A stretch of 32,952 nt of DNA from Pseudolabrys sp. (GTDB lineage Bacteria; Pseudomonadota; Alphaproteobacteria; Rhizobiales; Xanthobacteraceae). The notes under the pieces are model-generated. The model was not told the origin of the DNA. It saw only the letters and a program-made list of their open reading frames with translations, and did no database searches. Location of the stretch: assembly GCA_017849615.1 (NCBI GenBank), contig JAFIGS010000030.1:1-32952 (forward strand), in the 5' to 3' direction. Positions 17,098 to 24,933 of this stretch are shown here, piece after piece. Position numbers and translations under genes: made by a program. Within the stretch, counting starts at the first letter, position 1. Each line of letters begins with the position of its first letter.

Positions 17098-17979
17098 TCA
17101 ATGCGCCGTCTTGCGGCCAAGCAGGCCGAAGGGGAAGAAGGCGAGGAAGACGAGCAGCAGCACGTAAAGCGGTACGTCCTGCAAGGCCGGGCTCCAGAAC
17201 GTGCTGGTGAGCTGCTGCACGATGGCGCAGATGATGCCGCCGAGGAACGCGCCCTTGATGCTGCCGAGGCCGCCGATCACCGTGGCGATCAGCGCGATCG
17301 GCATCAAGGCCATGCCGGTCCCCGGATTGACCGGGTAATAGATGATGAGAACGCAGCCAGCGATGCCGGCGAGACAACATGACACCGCGAAGGCAACGGT
17401 GTTGATGGCGCGCGAATTGGCGCCCACGATCTCGGCCGCCTCCGGATCGTCGGCGACCGCGCGGATGAGCTTGCCCCAGCGCGTTTTCTGCAACAGCAGT
17501 TCAAGCACCCCGACGCAGATCACCGCGACGATGAAGGCCGCGATCTGGCCGTAGGAGAAGAAGAACGGCCCGTAGATCAGATACTGCGAGCCGAGCACCG
17601 ACTGAACGCCGCGCGTTTCGGGGCCGTAGATCATCTGCAGGATGATCTGAATGACCATTGATATGGCAATCGCCACCAGCAGCTGCTGCAGCGTGGCTTT
17701 GCCGACGAAGCGCTCGTAAACGACGAGATAGAGCCCCGCGCCGACCACCGTGAGGAATATCCCGACGATCGGAATGGCGAGCAGCGGATCGGCGCCGGTC
17801 AGCAGATAAACGGAGTAAGCGGCGTACATGCCGAGCATGACGAGCTCGCCATGCGCGAAGTTCACAATGCGCATGACGCCGAAGGCCAGACTGAACCCGA
17901 TGGAAAACAGGCCGTAGACGCCGCCAACGAGAAGCCCACTGGCAAGGGCCTGAATGAGACTCACAACCGTCGACGACAC
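17098..17979 (-). CDS. livH: Branched-chain-type ABC transporter permease LivH
   Basis: A 293-residue permease of the LivH type. The N-terminus IQALASGLLVGGVYGLFSIGFSLAFGVMRIVNFAHGELVMLGMYAAY is the family hallmark, followed by the coupling loop TRWGKLIRAVADDPEAAEIVGANSRAINTVAFAV and GGLGSIKGAFLGGIICA. It appears to start at a GTG (17979). A GGGAG lies about 11 bases ahead, somewhat distant, and a second GTG at 17964 is an alternative. It is the first gene of the 19-gene minus-strand run, so the operon promoter should lie between it and the IS5 remnant. Confidence 0.88.
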   Translation of the reverse strand: MSSTVVSLIQALASGLLVGGVYGLFSIGFSLAFGVMRIVNFAHGELVMLGMYAAYSVYLLTGADPLLAIPIVGIFLTVVGAGLYLVVYERFVGKATLQQLLVAIAISMVIQIILQMIYGPETRGVQSVLGSQYLIYGPFFFSYGQIAAFIVAVICVGVLELLLQKTRWGKLIRAVADDPEAAEIVGANSRAINTVAFAVSCCLAGIAGCVLIIYYPVNPGTGMALMPIALIATVIGGLGSIKGAFLGGIICAIVQQLTSTFWSPALQDVPLYVLLLVFLAFFPFGLLGRKTAH

Positions 17980-18003
17980 CCGCGCTTCACTCCCAACGAC
18001 ACG

Positions 18004-18027
18004 TTCCGTTTACCGGAATCGTATTCC
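18004..18027. promoter_or_regulatory. Palindrome array upstream of livH (candidate regulator site)
   Basis: Three alternating half-sites are seen: TTCCG (18004-18008), CGGAAT (18014-18019) and ATTCC (18023-18027). The first two form TTCCG-n5-CGGAA and the last two GGAAT-n3-ATTCC. The array begins 25 bp upstream of the livH start. IclR-family sites I know of are often GGAA/TTCC palindromes, so the IclR protein encoded at 1641-2462 is a reasonable candidate binder. No convincing -35/-10 pair was identified. Confidence 0.45.
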
Positions 18028-18117
18028 ATGTTTGTGACGTTACCAGCCTCAGGCAGGCGAGGCAACCACGCGCGCTGAAACGGAATTCAAATCGAGACGG
18101 TTCCAATCGGCCTCGTA

Positions 18118-18930
18118 GGTTCTGTACTCATAAGAAGTTGAGGAGCGTGAGCGGTCGTGATTCAAGGTCTTGGGAGGACCTTGGACATGGCCCGCTACGG
18201 TCTTTCCGAAGCCGAGTGGCGGCTGATCGCGCCGCTGCTGCCGAGCAAACCGCGTGGTGTGGCGCGTGTTGACGATCGCCGCATCATCAATGCGATCTTT
18301 TATATCCTGCGGACCGGTTCTCCGTGGCGCGATCTACCGGAGCGCTACGGCCCCTATACGACGGCCTATAACCGCTACAATCGCTGGGCCAAGGCTGGCG
18401 TCTGGCTCCGGGTCTTCGAGACATTGGCAGAGCGTTCGCCGCAATCCCTTCATCTGATCGACAGTTCGATCGTCCGCGCGCACCAGCATGCAGCGGGCGG
18501 TAAAGAGGGGGCCCGGATCACGCCATCGGCCGTTCTCGTGGAGGACTGAGCACCAAGATCAATGCCGTCGTGGACGAGAACGGATTGCCGCTGCGGATCG
18601 TGCTCTCGGCTGGTCAGGCCTCCGATAAAGCCGCGGTTGCTGGATGGGCTGCCGCCGGCCCGCGCCCTGGTGGCCGATCGCGGCTATGACGCCAGAGCCA
18701 TCATCGAATTGGTGAGGGAGCACGGCCGCATAGCGCACATTCCGACCCAGCGCGACCGCAGGGTTCAACGCTCCGTCGATCCGGCGCTCTACCGCCAGCG
18801 CAATCTGATCGAACGCTTCTTCTGCAAGCTCAAGCACTTCCGGCGCGTCGCAACCCGCTTCGACAAGCCGGCACGAAACTTCCTCGCCGCCGTCCTGCTG
18901 GCCTCAACACGCCTCTGAAATCGCGGCGAA
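18118..18930 (+). mobile_element. IS5-family (IS427-type) insertion sequence remnant, ends approximate
   Basis: The transposase gene plus short flanks. The left edge probably lies near GGTTCTGTACTCATAAG, which starts around 18118. No matching inverted repeat is seen to the right of the transposase, so the right end is missing or too diverged to see. The element separates the promoter region of block A from the tail of block B. The boundaries are estimates. Confidence 0.6.
18187..18918 (+). pseudogene. IS5-family transposase, frameshifted
   Basis: The first frame starts at ATG 18187 (GGGAGG upstream) and encodes MARYGLSEAEWRLIAPLLP through the first catalytic Asp (HLIDSS), ending in a TGA at 18547-18549. 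A run of five G at 18507-18511 allows a -1 shift into GGPDHAIGRSRGGLSTKI, the normal continuation in this IS group, so that shift is probably the programmed one. A second disruption near 18636-18645 is not expected. There the reading frame changes again between DKAAV and LLDGLPPARAL, consistent with a small deletion. The remaining part keeps the second Asp (LVADRGYD) and the Glu (LIERFFCKLKHF). The protein cannot be made intact, so the copy is probably dead. Confidence 0.85.
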
Positions 18931-19114
18931 GGCGCAGACGGGCGATGGCCCGCCTTGTTGAAACCATTCGGCCCCTGCCCCCACCATCGGCGGACCTCCA
19001 TTCCGCCGGCCTCGGCGCAGAAGTCTCTTATACGCGGCCGGCACGGCTCGGGAGGGCGGGATGCTGATCGACTCGTGGACGATATCGATATGACCTTTTG
19101 CCTGCCGGCTCCGG

Positions 19115-19570
19115 CTAATTCTCGTAGATCCCTACAACCCGGTTTTGCTCGACGATATTGTCCTTATAGCGCTCGAGGAATTGTTCGCGCGTCGGCGTAC
19201 CCTCGACGTTGGTGTCGAGCGCATAAACCCAGAAATAATAATGATGCGGGCCATGACCGGCCGGCGGTTGCGGACCGTAGTAGCTGAGCTGTCCGGCGCC
19301 GTTCGGTCCCACCCGAAACTTCTTCTGCGCATCGGTGAGGTCCGTCGTCTGCGGCGAAATGGCGTACAGCGTCCAATGCGTAAAACCCTGGGCGAGAGGT
19401 GCGTCCGGATCGTGGCAGATTACGGCCAATTCGATTGCCTCTTTCGGAGCACCGCTGATTTTGAGACGGGGAATGACGTTCCCCTTGTCTCCCGCGTGCT
19501 CGTCCTTCATCCGCCCGAGCGGCGCGAAGTCCAGACTTTCGATTTTCAAATCCTTGATGTTCAGCGGCAT
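19115..19570 (-). CDS. YbhB/YbcL (PEBP/Raf kinase inhibitor-like) family protein
   Basis: A 151-residue phosphatidylethanolamine-binding-protein homologue. The ligand-pocket motif CHDPDAP is followed by FTHWTLYAI, then SYYGPQPPAGHGPHHYYFWVYALD, which are the two conserved PEBP blocks. There is no signal peptide. The function of bacterial members is poorly known. It is the last gene of block B, 45 bp after the AA_synth gene and just before the IS5 remnant. Presence in a pyridine-degradation operon is unusual and could mean a small-molecule-binding role. It may also simply be the surviving neighbour at an IS-generated boundary. Confidence 0.88.
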   Translation of the reverse strand: MPLNIKDLKIESLDFAPLGRMKDEHAGDKGNVIPRLKISGAPKEAIELAVICHDPDAPLAQGFTHWTLYAISPQTTDLTDAQKKFRVGPNGAGQLSYYGPQPPAGHGPHHYYFWVYALDTNVEGTPTREQFLERYKDNIVEQNRVVGIYEN

Positions 19571-19615
19571 GCGACTGTCTCCCGACGCAAATGTTGAATG
19601 AGGTGTGCCTGTTGC

Positions 19616-20197
19616 CTAGGCCAGATCGCTCAGCGACTTGCCGCCGACACGCTGGTGGACGCGTCCGCCGGACGCGACGCCGACGCAGATCATCAGTTCG
19701 TCCGGCCGCGGACCGTCCGGAACGGCGATGGTGATCGCATCGTAGTGCGACCGGATGTAAAGTTCGTCTTTGTGGGCGAGCGGAATATCGATCGAGGTGC
19801 CTGCCGCCGCCGTCTTGGACGCCGACGAGATCCAGGCCAGACCGCCGCCGACCGCTTCGCGCAGCGCATCGCCAAACACCGTGGTGACGCAGGCCACGAC
19901 ATGTTCCTGCTCGCCCGCCGTACCGGCGATGCCGCCCTTGCCGTAGCTGTGAACCGGTCGGCCGCCGAGCAGTCCCCGCGCGCGCTGCCCGAGCACGGTG
20001 CCCAGCAACGCGCTCGACGCGGTCAGCGGCGACAAATCCGCTACGTACTGACCGGCGAACGGATTGCGCAGAATCACCGCGACGGCGGCCTTGACCAACG
20101 CTTCGCCGGGCTTGCCGCCGTCATGCTCGATCTCCTGCACGAAACTGTGTAGGGCGCGAACGTCGTAGGTAGCCTGCAACTCCTTCTCAACGCTCAT
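19616..20197 (-). CDS. Amino acid synthesis (AA_synth, DUF1185, PF06684) family protein
   Basis: A 193-residue protein of the AA_synth/DUF1185 family, a family without an established reaction as far as I know. Recognisable parts are the VILRNPFAGQYVADLSPL segment, the glycine-rich GGRPVHSYGKGGIAGTAGEQEHVVACVTTVFGDALREAVGGG region, and PDELMICVGVASGGRVHQRVGG near the end. The ATG at 20197 gives the usual family length. An extension to 20275 adds 26 residues of unlike composition and is rejected. It follows the MHPCO gene with a 114-bp gap. Relatives are often found beside amidohydrolases and other degradation genes, so a role on a ring-cleavage intermediate is plausible but unproven. Confidence 0.8.
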   Translation of the reverse strand: MSVEKELQATYDVRALHSFVQEIEHDGGKPGEALVKAAVAVILRNPFAGQYVADLSPLTASSALLGTVLGQRARGLLGGRPVHSYGKGGIAGTAGEQEHVVACVTTVFGDALREAVGGGLAWISSASKTAAAGTSIDIPLAHKDELYIRSHYDAITIAVPDGPRPDELMICVGVASGGRVHQRVGGKSLSDLA

Positions 20198-20311
20198 CTG
20201 ACTTTCACTCTCCAGGGTGCGATCTGTCGCGGCCGAAACCGCGATCTGACCGTCTGGCGCATGCCGCGCCGTCAATGATGGACTTCAGGGGTGACGCGGC
20301 TCAGCGCGGCC

Positions 20312-21445
20312 TCACCACGAATAGACGCGGCGCGTGGGATCGTAGCGCGCCGATTCGAGCGCCGCGGCCGTGAACTGGTTGCCTTTCGACAATGACCGAT
20401 TGGCGGCGTAGTCGCCCGAGATCGCCTGACACCGATCGGTGATCGGGCGAACGCGCTTTTCCCAGGACCGCAGCGCTTCCTCGATATCGGGGACTTCCTC
20501 AAGCTCGATGGCGAGGCTGAAGGCGTTAACCATGCCACAGCCGGCGCCTTGCGCCAGCGCAGGACACATGGCGTGCGCGGCATCGCCGACGAGAGCGACC
20601 TTGCCGCGAGACCATTCGTTAAGCTTCGTCGTCTCGTAGCGGTCGTAGCGTGCGCTGGGAAGCTTGGCGGCCTCGGCGAGCACCGGCTCCAAGAAGGGAA
20701 ACATTGCGACCCAGGTGTCGTAGTGAATTGGAACGCGCGAGCCATCCGGATCGTTGGCGGGCGCCATGAGGCCAAGATAGAGCTCGCTCTCGTTGCACGG
20801 CGAGTAGAGGATGCGGAGCACGCGCGGCCAAAAATTCCACATGTCAATGGTGTTGTCCCACTCGCCATGACCAAGCTCCTTCTTCTTGCGCGGAACGAGA
20901 AGACGGATCAGCCCGTCGGTCGAGATCCAGCGATCCTGCTCGAAGCCGATCGAATCGCGGACCTTCGAGCCGACGCCGTCGGCGCCGACAACGAGATCTG
21001 CCTCGAACATCTCGCCGGACACCAGCTTCACCTTGCCGGACGGATCGGCCCAGATCACTTCGGAATTGGTGCGAATGTCGACGCCCGCCTCGCGCGCGCG
21101 CTTCTCTAGCGCCTTATGCAGATGCGCGCGCGTCATGATGCGCCAGGGCAGCCCGTTGAAGGTCTCACGCGACACGGTGACGTTGTGCAATCGCGTTTCG
21201 TAAGTCGGCGGCGTATGCGAACCGTTCAGCACATCCTCGAGCGCATTGATGCCTTCGAGAACGCGTAGCCCGTTGTGCCATAGGTAGATTCCCGCACCGA
21301 TGGCACGCAGCTCAGGCCCCTTCTCATGCAGGCGCACGCTCCAGCCCCGTTGCGCCAGCGCAGTCGCCGCGGTCAGTCCGGCAAAACCACCGCCGGCAAT
21401 TTCGGCATGCAGGGTTTTGCCGCCCCGCTTGTTCACATTCGCCAT
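20312..21445 (-). CDS. 3-hydroxy-2-methylpyridine-5-carboxylate monooxygenase (MHPCO)
   Basis: A 377-residue FAD-dependent class A monooxygenase. It matches MHPCO of the vitamin B6 degradation pathway, which uses NADH and O2 to hydroxylate and open the pyridine ring of MHPC, giving 2-(acetamidomethylene)succinate. The FAD motif GGGFAG is at 18-23, the DG motif GADGVGS near 154, and the GD motif GDAAHAMCPALAQGAG at 287-302. The residues I recall as substrate-contacting in the crystal structure, Tyr82, Arg211, Tyr223 and Tyr270, are all present at exactly those numbers. The N-terminus (MANVNK) and C-terminus (RRVYSW) also look like the known enzyme. It follows the transporter's binding-protein gene, separated by 62 bp with a hairpin. 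This is the most confident functional call in the window. Confidence 0.93.
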   Translation of the reverse strand: MANVNKRGGKTLHAEIAGGGFAGLTAATALAQRGWSVRLHEKGPELRAIGAGIYLWHNGLRVLEGINALEDVLNGSHTPPTYETRLHNVTVSRETFNGLPWRIMTRAHLHKALEKRAREAGVDIRTNSEVIWADPSGKVKLVSGEMFEADLVVGADGVGSKVRDSIGFEQDRWISTDGLIRLLVPRKKKELGHGEWDNTIDMWNFWPRVLRILYSPCNESELYLGLMAPANDPDGSRVPIHYDTWVAMFPFLEPVLAEAAKLPSARYDRYETTKLNEWSRGKVALVGDAAHAMCPALAQGAGCGMVNAFSLAIELEEVPDIEEALRSWEKRVRPITDRCQAISGDYAANRSLSKGNQFTAAALESARYDPTRRVYSW

Positions 21446-21474
21446 GTCAGATCACCGTGTGTTGAGAACGAAGC

Positions 21475-21499
21475 GGTGCCCGGCGTCGCCGGGCACCGG
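21475..21499. promoter_or_regulatory. Perfect 11-bp GC hairpin after the binding-protein gene
   Basis: CGGTGCCCGGC (21475-21485), a 3-base loop, then the exact reverse complement GCCGGGCACCG (21489-21499). In the transcribed direction it starts 9 bases past the binding-protein stop codon and precedes the MHPCO gene. No T-run follows, so partial termination or message stabilisation is more likely than full termination. It parallels the hairpin at 13370-13396 without sharing its sequence. Confidence 0.7.
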
Positions 21500-21507
21500 C
21501 GTGCCAT

Positions 21508-22461
21508 CTATTTGTCCTGCCAGACCAGGCTATTGAGGTCGGCGGTCGCGTTGACGATGCCTTCCTTCTTGGCCGAATCGACCCAGTACTGCATGGCCGA
21601 GGCCGGCTGGTTCTTCTCCCAGCGGCCGAGGCCCATCTTTTCGATGACAGCCGGAGGCACCTTGGTGTTCGCGGCGATCGTGGCCCGCACGATCTTGGGG
21701 TCCTTGAAATCGTCGATCGCCTTGTTGATGGCGCGCAGGAAGCCGCGCACAACCTCTTTGTGCTGATCGACGTACGGCTGCATCGCGATGATGCCGCTGA
21801 ATACGATCGGCGACTTCACATCGGTGAAGTAATGGCCGAGCACCGTGGCGCCCTGCTCCTTGCCGAGCGTAATGAAAGGCTCGCTCACGCCCGCCGCGGC
21901 GATGGTCTTGTTGCGCAGCGCCGCCAGCATGTCGGGGAACGGCACCTCACGGAACGTCACGTCCTTCGGATCGACGCCGTTCTTGCGCAGCCAAGCGCGC
22001 ATCATCGTCCAGTCGGTGTTGTAGCTGAGATTGGTCGCCACGGCTTTGCCCTTCAGATCGGCCGGCGACTTGATCGCCGGATCCACCGCCAGCACGGCAT
22101 GGACCGGATCATCGGACGCCTGGGCAAAGTTGAACGACACGTAGGTGACCGGAATGCCGGCGTTGCGCGCGTTGAGGACGCCGAGCGCATCGGAAATGCC
22201 GAATTGCAGCGAGCCCGACTGCAGCGCCGGAATGATCTGGCCGCCGCCGGCCATCGGCAACAACTCGACCTCGATTTTCTCGTTCTTGAAATAGCCGGCG
22301 TCGCGGGCTCGCCAGAAATACGAATAGACGCCGATCGGAATATAGCCGACCTTGATCTTGGTGACGCCATCCTGGGCCTGAACCGGCTGCGCCGACACCA
22401 GGCTCGAGAGCCCCAGTGCGGCAACGAAGGCCAGCGCTCCTGTCGTGATCCGGAAGCTCAT
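21508..22461 (-). CDS. NitT/TauT-type ABC transporter substrate-binding protein (block B)
   Basis: A 317-residue periplasmic binding protein of the SsuA/NMT1 family. The signal peptide is about residues 1-28 (ALAFVAALGLSSLVSA then QPVQAQ). The mature protein begins KIKVGYIPIGVYSYFWRARDAGYF and carries LPMAGGGQIIPALQSGSLQFGISDALG and LKGKAVATNLSYNTDWTMMRAWLRKNG. The start is the ATG at 22461 with GAGGTGA seven bases upstream; the longer frame is the shadow of the ATPase gene. Located between the transporter ATPase and MHPCO, it is a good candidate for binding a pyridine carboxylate such as MHPC or a B6 relative. That specificity is inferred from context only. Confidence 0.87.
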   Translation of the reverse strand: MSFRITTGALAFVAALGLSSLVSAQPVQAQDGVTKIKVGYIPIGVYSYFWRARDAGYFKNEKIEVELLPMAGGGQIIPALQSGSLQFGISDALGVLNARNAGIPVTYVSFNFAQASDDPVHAVLAVDPAIKSPADLKGKAVATNLSYNTDWTMMRAWLRKNGVDPKDVTFREVPFPDMLAALRNKTIAAAGVSEPFITLGKEQGATVLGHYFTDVKSPIVFSGIIAMQPYVDQHKEVVRGFLRAINKAIDDFKDPKIVRATIAANTKVPPAVIEKMGLGRWEKNQPASAMQYWVDSAKKEGIVNATADLNSLVWQDK

Positions 22462-22465
22462 TATC

Positions 22466-23272
22466 TCACCTCTCTGTTTGGGTTTCTCGCGGCAACTTTT
22501 GGGCCTGCTGGCGCACCAGGGTGTAGACATGGTGGCGCAGGCGTAAGAACTCCGGCGTTTCCTTGGTGACGAGCTGATCGCGCGGATGCGGCAGATCGAT
22601 CGCGATCTCTTCCACGACGCGCGCCGGACGCGTCGAAAGGACGACGACTTTGTCGGCCATGAAGACAGCCTCATCGATGTCATGCGTGACCAAAAGCGTG
22701 GACAGTTGCATGCTGCGGCAGATGCCCATCACCATGTCCTGAAGATCGATGCGCGTCTGCGCGTCGACCGACGCGAAAGGCTCGTCGAGCAGCAGTAGTT
22801 TGGGTTTGACGACGATCGAGCGCGCCAGCGCGCAGCGCTGCTGCATGCCGCCCGACAACTGCCACGGATAGAGGTCGGCGGCGTGCTCTAGATTGACGGC
22901 GCTCAAGGCCGCCATGATCTGCGGATCGCGGGCACTCACGCCACGCAGCCCGAAGGCGACATTCTGGCGCACCGAGAGCCACGGAAAGAGGCTGCGATTG
23001 TAGTCTTGAAACACCACCGAAAGCCACGACGGCGGGTCGTCGAAATGCTGGCCGCGATGCAGGACTTCGCCCTCATCGGGCTGCATCAAAGCGGCAATGC
23101 AGCGCAGCAGCGTTGTCTTGCCGCAGCCGGACGGACCGACCACCGCGACGAACTGGCCCGGCTTCTGGTGAAATGTCATGCCGTTGAGGATGCGCGGACC
23201 GCCAGTCGTGAACGACTTACTGAGGTTCTGAACGGCGAGGATTGGCTTTGTTACGGCAGTGCTGTCAGCCAC
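22466..23272 (-). CDS. NitT/TauT-type ABC transporter ATP-binding protein (block B)
   Basis: A 268-residue ABC ATPase. Walker A is GPSGCGKT, the Q-loop is SVVFQDYNRSLFPWLSV, the signature is LSGGMQQRCALARSI, Walker B is LLLLDEPFASVDAQ, and the H-loop is LLVTHDIDEAVFMADKV. It belongs to the SsuB/TauB subfamily. It overlaps the permease gene upstream by 8 bp and ends 4 bp before the binding-protein start. It energises the two block B permeases. Confidence 0.91.
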   Translation of the reverse strand: MADSTAVTKPILAVQNLSKSFTTGGPRILNGMTFHQKPGQFVAVVGPSGCGKTTLLRCIAALMQPDEGEVLHRGQHFDDPPSWLSVVFQDYNRSLFPWLSVRQNVAFGLRGVSARDPQIMAALSAVNLEHAADLYPWQLSGGMQQRCALARSIVVKPKLLLLDEPFASVDAQTRIDLQDMVMGICRSMQLSTLLVTHDIDEAVFMADKVVVLSTRPARVVEEIAIDLPHPRDQLVTKETPEFLRLRHHVYTLVRQQAQKLPRETQTER

Positions 23273-24056
23273 GATTTGCCTCCATTAGGCCGCGCCAGCC
23301 GCGATGCCAGGCGAGTACACGCTTTTCGACAGCCAGCAACGTCAGGGTCAGGATCAGGCCGATCGTGCCGATCATGAGGACGCCGGCGTAGACATTTGCG
23401 GTCTGGAACAGACGCTGGTTGCGCAAGATGTAGAAGCCGAGTCCATCGTCGGCTGCGATGAGCTCTGAAATGACCATCATGACCAGCGCGATGCTCAGTG
23501 CGACGCGCACGCCGGAGAAGACCGATGGCAGCGCTGCCGGCAGCACGACGCGCCAGAGCCGCTCGATGGTCGAGAGGCCGCTGACGCGTGCGACGTCGAT
23601 CAAGGTAGGATCGACGCGGCGTGCCCCGTCAGTCGCCGCCAGCAGCACGGGGAAGACCGAGCCGAAGGCAATGACGAAGATTCGCATCTGGTCGGTCGGA
23701 CCGAGTAACAGCAGCGCCGCCGGCAAGATCGCGACCGCGGGAATGAAGCGCAGATATTCCAGCGTTGGCCGTACCCAGGGATCGAGCCCGCGCAGCGAGC
23801 CCATGGCGATGCCGACGACCGAGCCGACGACGACCGCGACGACGAAGCCAGCGAGCAGACGGTAGAGACTGGGCAGCAGCGCGCTGAACAGGAGTTCGCC
23901 GTGGCAAAGACGGATGTAACCGTCGGCGACGCGCTGGATCGGAGGCAGATAGACCGCCGGGTGGAAGATCGCGGCCCAATGCCAGATCGCCACGAGGGCG
24001 ACAATCGTGCCTGCCTGCCACGCCAGCGGCGTTATAGTAAGGGATCTAGCGGTCAC
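23265..24056 (-). CDS. NitT/TauT-type ABC transporter permease (block B, second)
   Basis: A 263-residue inner-membrane permease with a GTG start at 24056 that overlaps the preceding permease gene by 11 bp. Hydrophobic helices begin near residue 12. The coupling loop is LIDVARVSGLSTIERLWRVVLPAALPSVFSGVRVALSIALVMMVISEL, with the conserved ALPS.FSG.R core. It overlaps the ATPase by 8 bp. As in block A, two different permease genes accompany one ATPase, pointing to a heterodimeric membrane domain. Confidence 0.86.
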   Translation of the reverse strand: MTARSLTITPLAWQAGTIVALVAIWHWAAIFHPAVYLPPIQRVADGYIRLCHGELLFSALLPSLYRLLAGFVVAVVVGSVVGIAMGSLRGLDPWVRPTLEYLRFIPAVAILPAALLLLGPTDQMRIFVIAFGSVFPVLLAATDGARRVDPTLIDVARVSGLSTIERLWRVVLPAALPSVFSGVRVALSIALVMMVISELIAADDGLGFYILRNQRLFQTANVYAGVLMIGTIGLILTLTLLAVEKRVLAWHRGWRGLMEANRG

Positions 24057-24906
24057 GATATTCGGGACCCCACGGCATCAGCGCGCGCTCGATCGCCATG
24101 AACACGGCGTTGACGAGATATCCGAGCACGCCGGTGACGAAGATCGCGGCCCACATCTCCGTGACCAGGCCATTGAGGCGGACATTCTCGATGTAGGAGC
24201 CTATGCCGCCCTGGCCCGTCAGCATTTCGACGGTGATGGCGACGACGAGCGCGATCGCCGATGCCGTGCGCAGGCCGGTGGCGAACGCGGGCAATGCGGC
24301 CGGCAGGACGATTCGCAGGATGCGCGCGCCGGGTCTCAGATGCAGCACGCGGCCGGTTTCCATGAAACGCGGATCTACGCCCTCGACGCCCGTCTTGGTC
24401 GAGAACAGGACAGGCCAGATACTGGCGAAGGCGATCATGAACAGTTGCATCTGCAGCCCGACGCCGAGCACGAGTAACGCGACCGGGATGAGCGCTACCG
24501 ATGGGATCGGCCGCAGGAATTCGAGCAGCGGGCGGATCGCGATTTCGAGGCGAGGCAGCAGAGCGAGCGCAACGCCGCCCGCCGCGCCGGCGACGGCCGC
24601 CAGCAGCAGGCCCGGTGCCCAGGAGCCGACCGTCATGGCCACTGCGCTGGCGAGCTCGCCGCCCCGGAGGCCGTCGGCGACCGCGCGGACGATCGCGAAA
24701 GTCGATGGCAGGTCACGGGGATCGACCAGGCCAAGGCCCCGCACCGTCTCCCACATGGCGACGACGACCGCGGCGCCGGCCGCCCCCTTGGCCGAGTTGA
24801 CGGCGCGGGTCATCACCACGAACTGGATCGAACGTCCAGTCCCGGGCCAGCGCCTTGCCGCATCCGGCTTCAAAGGATCCAAAGTCGCCAGCCCCGGGCT
24901 TTGCAT
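24046..24906 (-). CDS. NitT/TauT-type ABC transporter permease (block B, first)
   Basis: A permease of about 286 residues from the ATG at 24906. An in-frame GTG at 24921 is equally possible, and neither has a clear ribosome-binding site. An N-terminal cytoplasmic stretch of about 30 residues precedes the first helix. The coupling loop is RVLHLRPGARILRIVLPAALPAFATGLRTASAIALVVAITVEML. The segment DLPSTFAIVRAVADGL is the periplasmic region typical of the SsuC family. It lies 27 bp after the hydrolase gene and overlaps the second permease by 11 bp. Confidence 0.84.
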   Translation of the reverse strand: MQSPGLATLDPLKPDAARRWPGTGRSIQFVVMTRAVNSAKGAAGAAVVVAMWETVRGLGLVDPRDLPSTFAIVRAVADGLRGGELASAVAMTVGSWAPGLLLAAVAGAAGGVALALLPRLEIAIRPLLEFLRPIPSVALIPVALLVLGVGLQMQLFMIAFASIWPVLFSTKTGVEGVDPRFMETGRVLHLRPGARILRIVLPAALPAFATGLRTASAIALVVAITVEMLTGQGGIGSYIENVRLNGLVTEMWAAIFVTGVLGYLVNAVFMAIERALMPWGPEYRDR

Positions 24907-24933
24907 GACACGTCGCACCACGCGCGAGTGAGA

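Noticed and set aside
20272-20874. Minus-strand 200-codon frame inside the MHPCO gene
   Set aside because: It is an out-of-frame reading of the MHPCO coding sequence with biased composition.
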